Of a stretch of 32,496 nt of DNA, positions 31,307 to 32,496 are shown piece after piece. Positions within the stretch are counted from its first letter, which is position 1. Every line of letters starts with the position of its first letter. The stretch comes from an uncultured Thermomicrobiales bacterium. GTDB taxonomy: Bacteria; Chloroflexota; Chloroflexia; Thermomicrobiales; UBA6265. The translations under genes and the position numbers were made by a program. Below the pieces are notes generated by a model. It saw nothing but the letters and a program-made list of their open reading frames with translations, did no database searches and was not told the DNA's origin. Where the stretch lies: NCBI GenBank assembly GCA_902806355.1, contig CADCWI010000043.1, positions 1 to 32,496 on the forward strand, written 5' to 3'.

Positions 31307-32356
31307 CTATCGGTTACGGTGGGCCCGGGATCCCGCCCGGAAGTGATCGAACGCCCCACTAGCGATGAACTCACGGGCTCCGTTCCGGTCGACCGCTTCG
31401 ATTTGCGACCCGGCTCCATCCCCATCGAGCACCGTCCCGATCCGGGTCACGGTTGCGCCAACTGACTCGGCGAGGTCGAGAAGATCGTCCATGCGGGTTT
31501 CCAGGATCGTCATCAGCAACTCGTAGTCCTCGCCGCCTCGAAGTGCGAAGTCCCGTGCCCACTCGGGAAACAATGCGTGAACCGCTGGCAGGATCGGCAA
31601 GCTATCGGTCCAAAGCTCGGCGGAGACACCGCTCGCGACCAGGATCTTCGGCAGATCTCCCAGCAGGCCGTCGCTCAGGTCCATTGCCGCGGTTACACCG
31701 GCCCCGTACAACACCTGACCGAGCGCAATCCGGGGGTTGGGCCGCAAGTGGGCGCCGATCAGGAGCGGAGCAGTCGACATCGACCGCCGTGCATCCGTTC
31801 CTTCGAGCAGGGCCATGCCGGCGGCACTCGCTCCGATCGTGCCGCTGACGACGATCGCATCTCCCGTTCTTGCTCCGGAGCGGACCAACACCTGTCCATG
31901 TTCCACCTCACCGATGACGGTCACGCTGATGAACAACGCATCCGGGCTCCGGACGATGTCACCCCCGGCCACAGCGACATCGTGAATCGCGGCCAGCTCA
32001 CCCATCCCCTCATACATCGCCACCAGGTCGTCGACGTTCTCCTGCCCGCGAAGCCCAAGCGTGACCGCCGCCAGGATGGGACGGGCACCCATCGCGGCAA
32101 TATCGGAGAGATTCACCGCCAGCGCCTTGTGCCCGAGGCTGCGCCAGTCAGTCCAGTCCAGCCGGAAATGCAAACCGTCGACGAGTGCGTCGGTCGTGAT
32201 CACGCTGGCCATTCCCGTAGCGGGATGCCAGACCGCGGCATCGTCGCCGATACCGAGCAGGACGCTCGATCCCCGGTCGGGAAGCGCCGCCCGCAGTCTC
32301 TCGATGAGGGCGAACTCACCGATTCCGGCGACGGTTTCGGCATGCCGGGAAGTCAT
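31307..32356 (-). CDS. thiL: Thiamine-monophosphate kinase ThiL
   Basis: 349 residues from the ATG at 32356, which overlaps the stop of the upstream gene by 4 bases (ATGA). An ATG at 32407 in frame would overlap that gene more and is not favoured. GEFALIERLRAALP starts the family pattern. It is followed by LGIGDDAAVW and VITTDALVDGLHFRLDW, the ATP/Mg binding part, then the lysine-containing LGHKALAVNLSDIAAMGA. AVAGGDIVRSP, AMDLSDGLLGDLPKIL and LRGGEDYELL complete the ThiL set. The enzyme phosphorylates thiamine monophosphate to the diphosphate cofactor. No other thi genes are in view, and no thiamine riboswitch is apparent in the visible sequence. Confidence 0.94.
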   Translation of the reverse strand: MTSRHAETVAGIGEFALIERLRAALPDRGSSVLLGIGDDAAVWHPATGMASVITTDALVDGLHFRLDWTDWRSLGHKALAVNLSDIAAMGARPILAAVTLGLRGQENVDDLVAMYEGMGELAAIHDVAVAGGDIVRSPDALFISVTVIGEVEHGQVLVRSGARTGDAIVVSGTIGASAAGMALLEGTDARRSMSTAPLLIGAHLRPNPRIALGQVLYGAGVTAAMDLSDGLLGDLPKILVASGVSAELWTDSLPILPAVHALFPEWARDFALRGGEDYELLMTILETRMDDLLDLAESVGATVTRIGTVLDGDGAGSQIEAVDRNGAREFIASGAFDHFRAGSRAHRNR

Positions 32357-32496
32357 GCCGCGAGCTCGCGGTAGAGCGCCAGCGTTTCCGCCGCTGTCCT
32401 GTCCCAACTGTAGGTCCGTCCATGTTCGCGCGACTGTCGCCGGAACGCCTCGTTCAGGTCACGGTCGAGGACGAGCCGTAGCAAAGCATCGGCCCA
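32353..32496 (-). CDS. C-terminal end of a probable glycosyltransferase (5' end outside window)
   Basis: 47 residues are visible, ending at a TGA that overlaps the thiL ATG. They read as helices, with LNEAFRRQSREHGRTYSW and DRTAAETLALYRELAA. The pattern Tyr-Ser-Trp-x-x-x-Ala-x-x-Thr, then Leu-Tyr-x-x-Leu, is what closes many family 4 (GT-B) glycosyltransferases. The catalytic part is beyond the right edge, so this is a probable call only. The 4-base overlap means it is in the same operon as thiL. Confidence 0.6.
   Translation of the reverse strand, partial: WADALLRLVLDRDLNEAFRRQSREHGRTYSWDRTAAETLALYRELAA

Noticed and set aside
1..32496. CRISPR array, tRNA, rRNA, prophage or origin
   Set aside because: No regularly spaced repeats, no tRNA-like T-loop context, no phage structural genes and no clustered DnaA-type boxes were seen by eye.

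Overview
The window reads as ordinary chromosomal DNA from a GC-rich, free-living bacterium, most likely a Chloroflexota of the Thermomicrobia/Sphaerobacter kind. This placement is inference from style, not from a marker gene. The signs are a high GC content, haem made by the C5 route (hemA, hemL), twin-arginine-type signals on both solute-binding proteins, a mature solute-binding protein starting with a Thr/Pro/Ala/Ser-rich linker, frequent GTG and TTG starts, and many 4-nt gene overlaps. I see no rRNA, tRNA, CRISPR array or prophage.

Layout. Bases 1-4006 (+): the 3' end of an adenine deaminase gene, then nadB and folC. Bases 4292-5808 (+): an ECF sigma factor overlapping a membrane anti-sigma factor of the RskA type. 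Bases 5943-9039 (+): a dolichol-phosphate-mannose-synthase-like glycosyltransferase, an overlapping flippase-like membrane protein, a terminator, and a SAM methyltransferase. Bases 9040-9458: a gene-free stretch packed with short perfect hairpins. Bases 9459-11114 (+): a zinc-ribbon, membrane, beta-propeller protein. Bases 11125-13896 (-): hemL and hemA, divergent from a second class-III aminotransferase (14253-15632, +) across a 356-bp control region.

Bases 15668-22233 (-), read from right to left: tsaB, a MoxR-type ATPase, a VWA (CoxE-like) protein, two XdhC-family proteins, a MocA-like nucleotidyltransferase, and a DinB-like protein. The middle genes are the known maturation set for molybdenum hydroxylases such as CO dehydrogenase, but no structural subunit lies in the window. 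A complete 1007-bp IS630-family element (16153-17159) sits in the extreme 5' end of the dinB-like gene. It separates that gene from its ribosome-binding site and TTG start, yet supplies a new ATG from its own terminal repeat.

Bases 22442-25826 (+): a sugar or glycerol-phosphate ABC importer (two permeases, a terminator, then the binding protein; no ATPase). Bases 25971-30347 (-): an iron(III)-type ABC importer (binding protein, fused permease, ATPase) whose last gene overlaps tsaE. Thus both tsaB and tsaE, of the tRNA t6A pathway, are in the window but in different operons. Bases 30452-31093 (-): a nitroreductase with a strong promoter and a near-perfect 21-bp palindrome at its predicted start site. 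Bases 31307-32496 (-): thiL and the 3' end of a probable glycosyltransferase gene.

I found no clearly undescribed multi-gene system. The best leads are the IS630 start-codon replacement, the nitroreductase operator, the anti-sigma factor with an extracytoplasmic CxxC, the hairpin-rich gap at 9.1-9.3 kb, and the detached molybdenum-enzyme maturation cassette.
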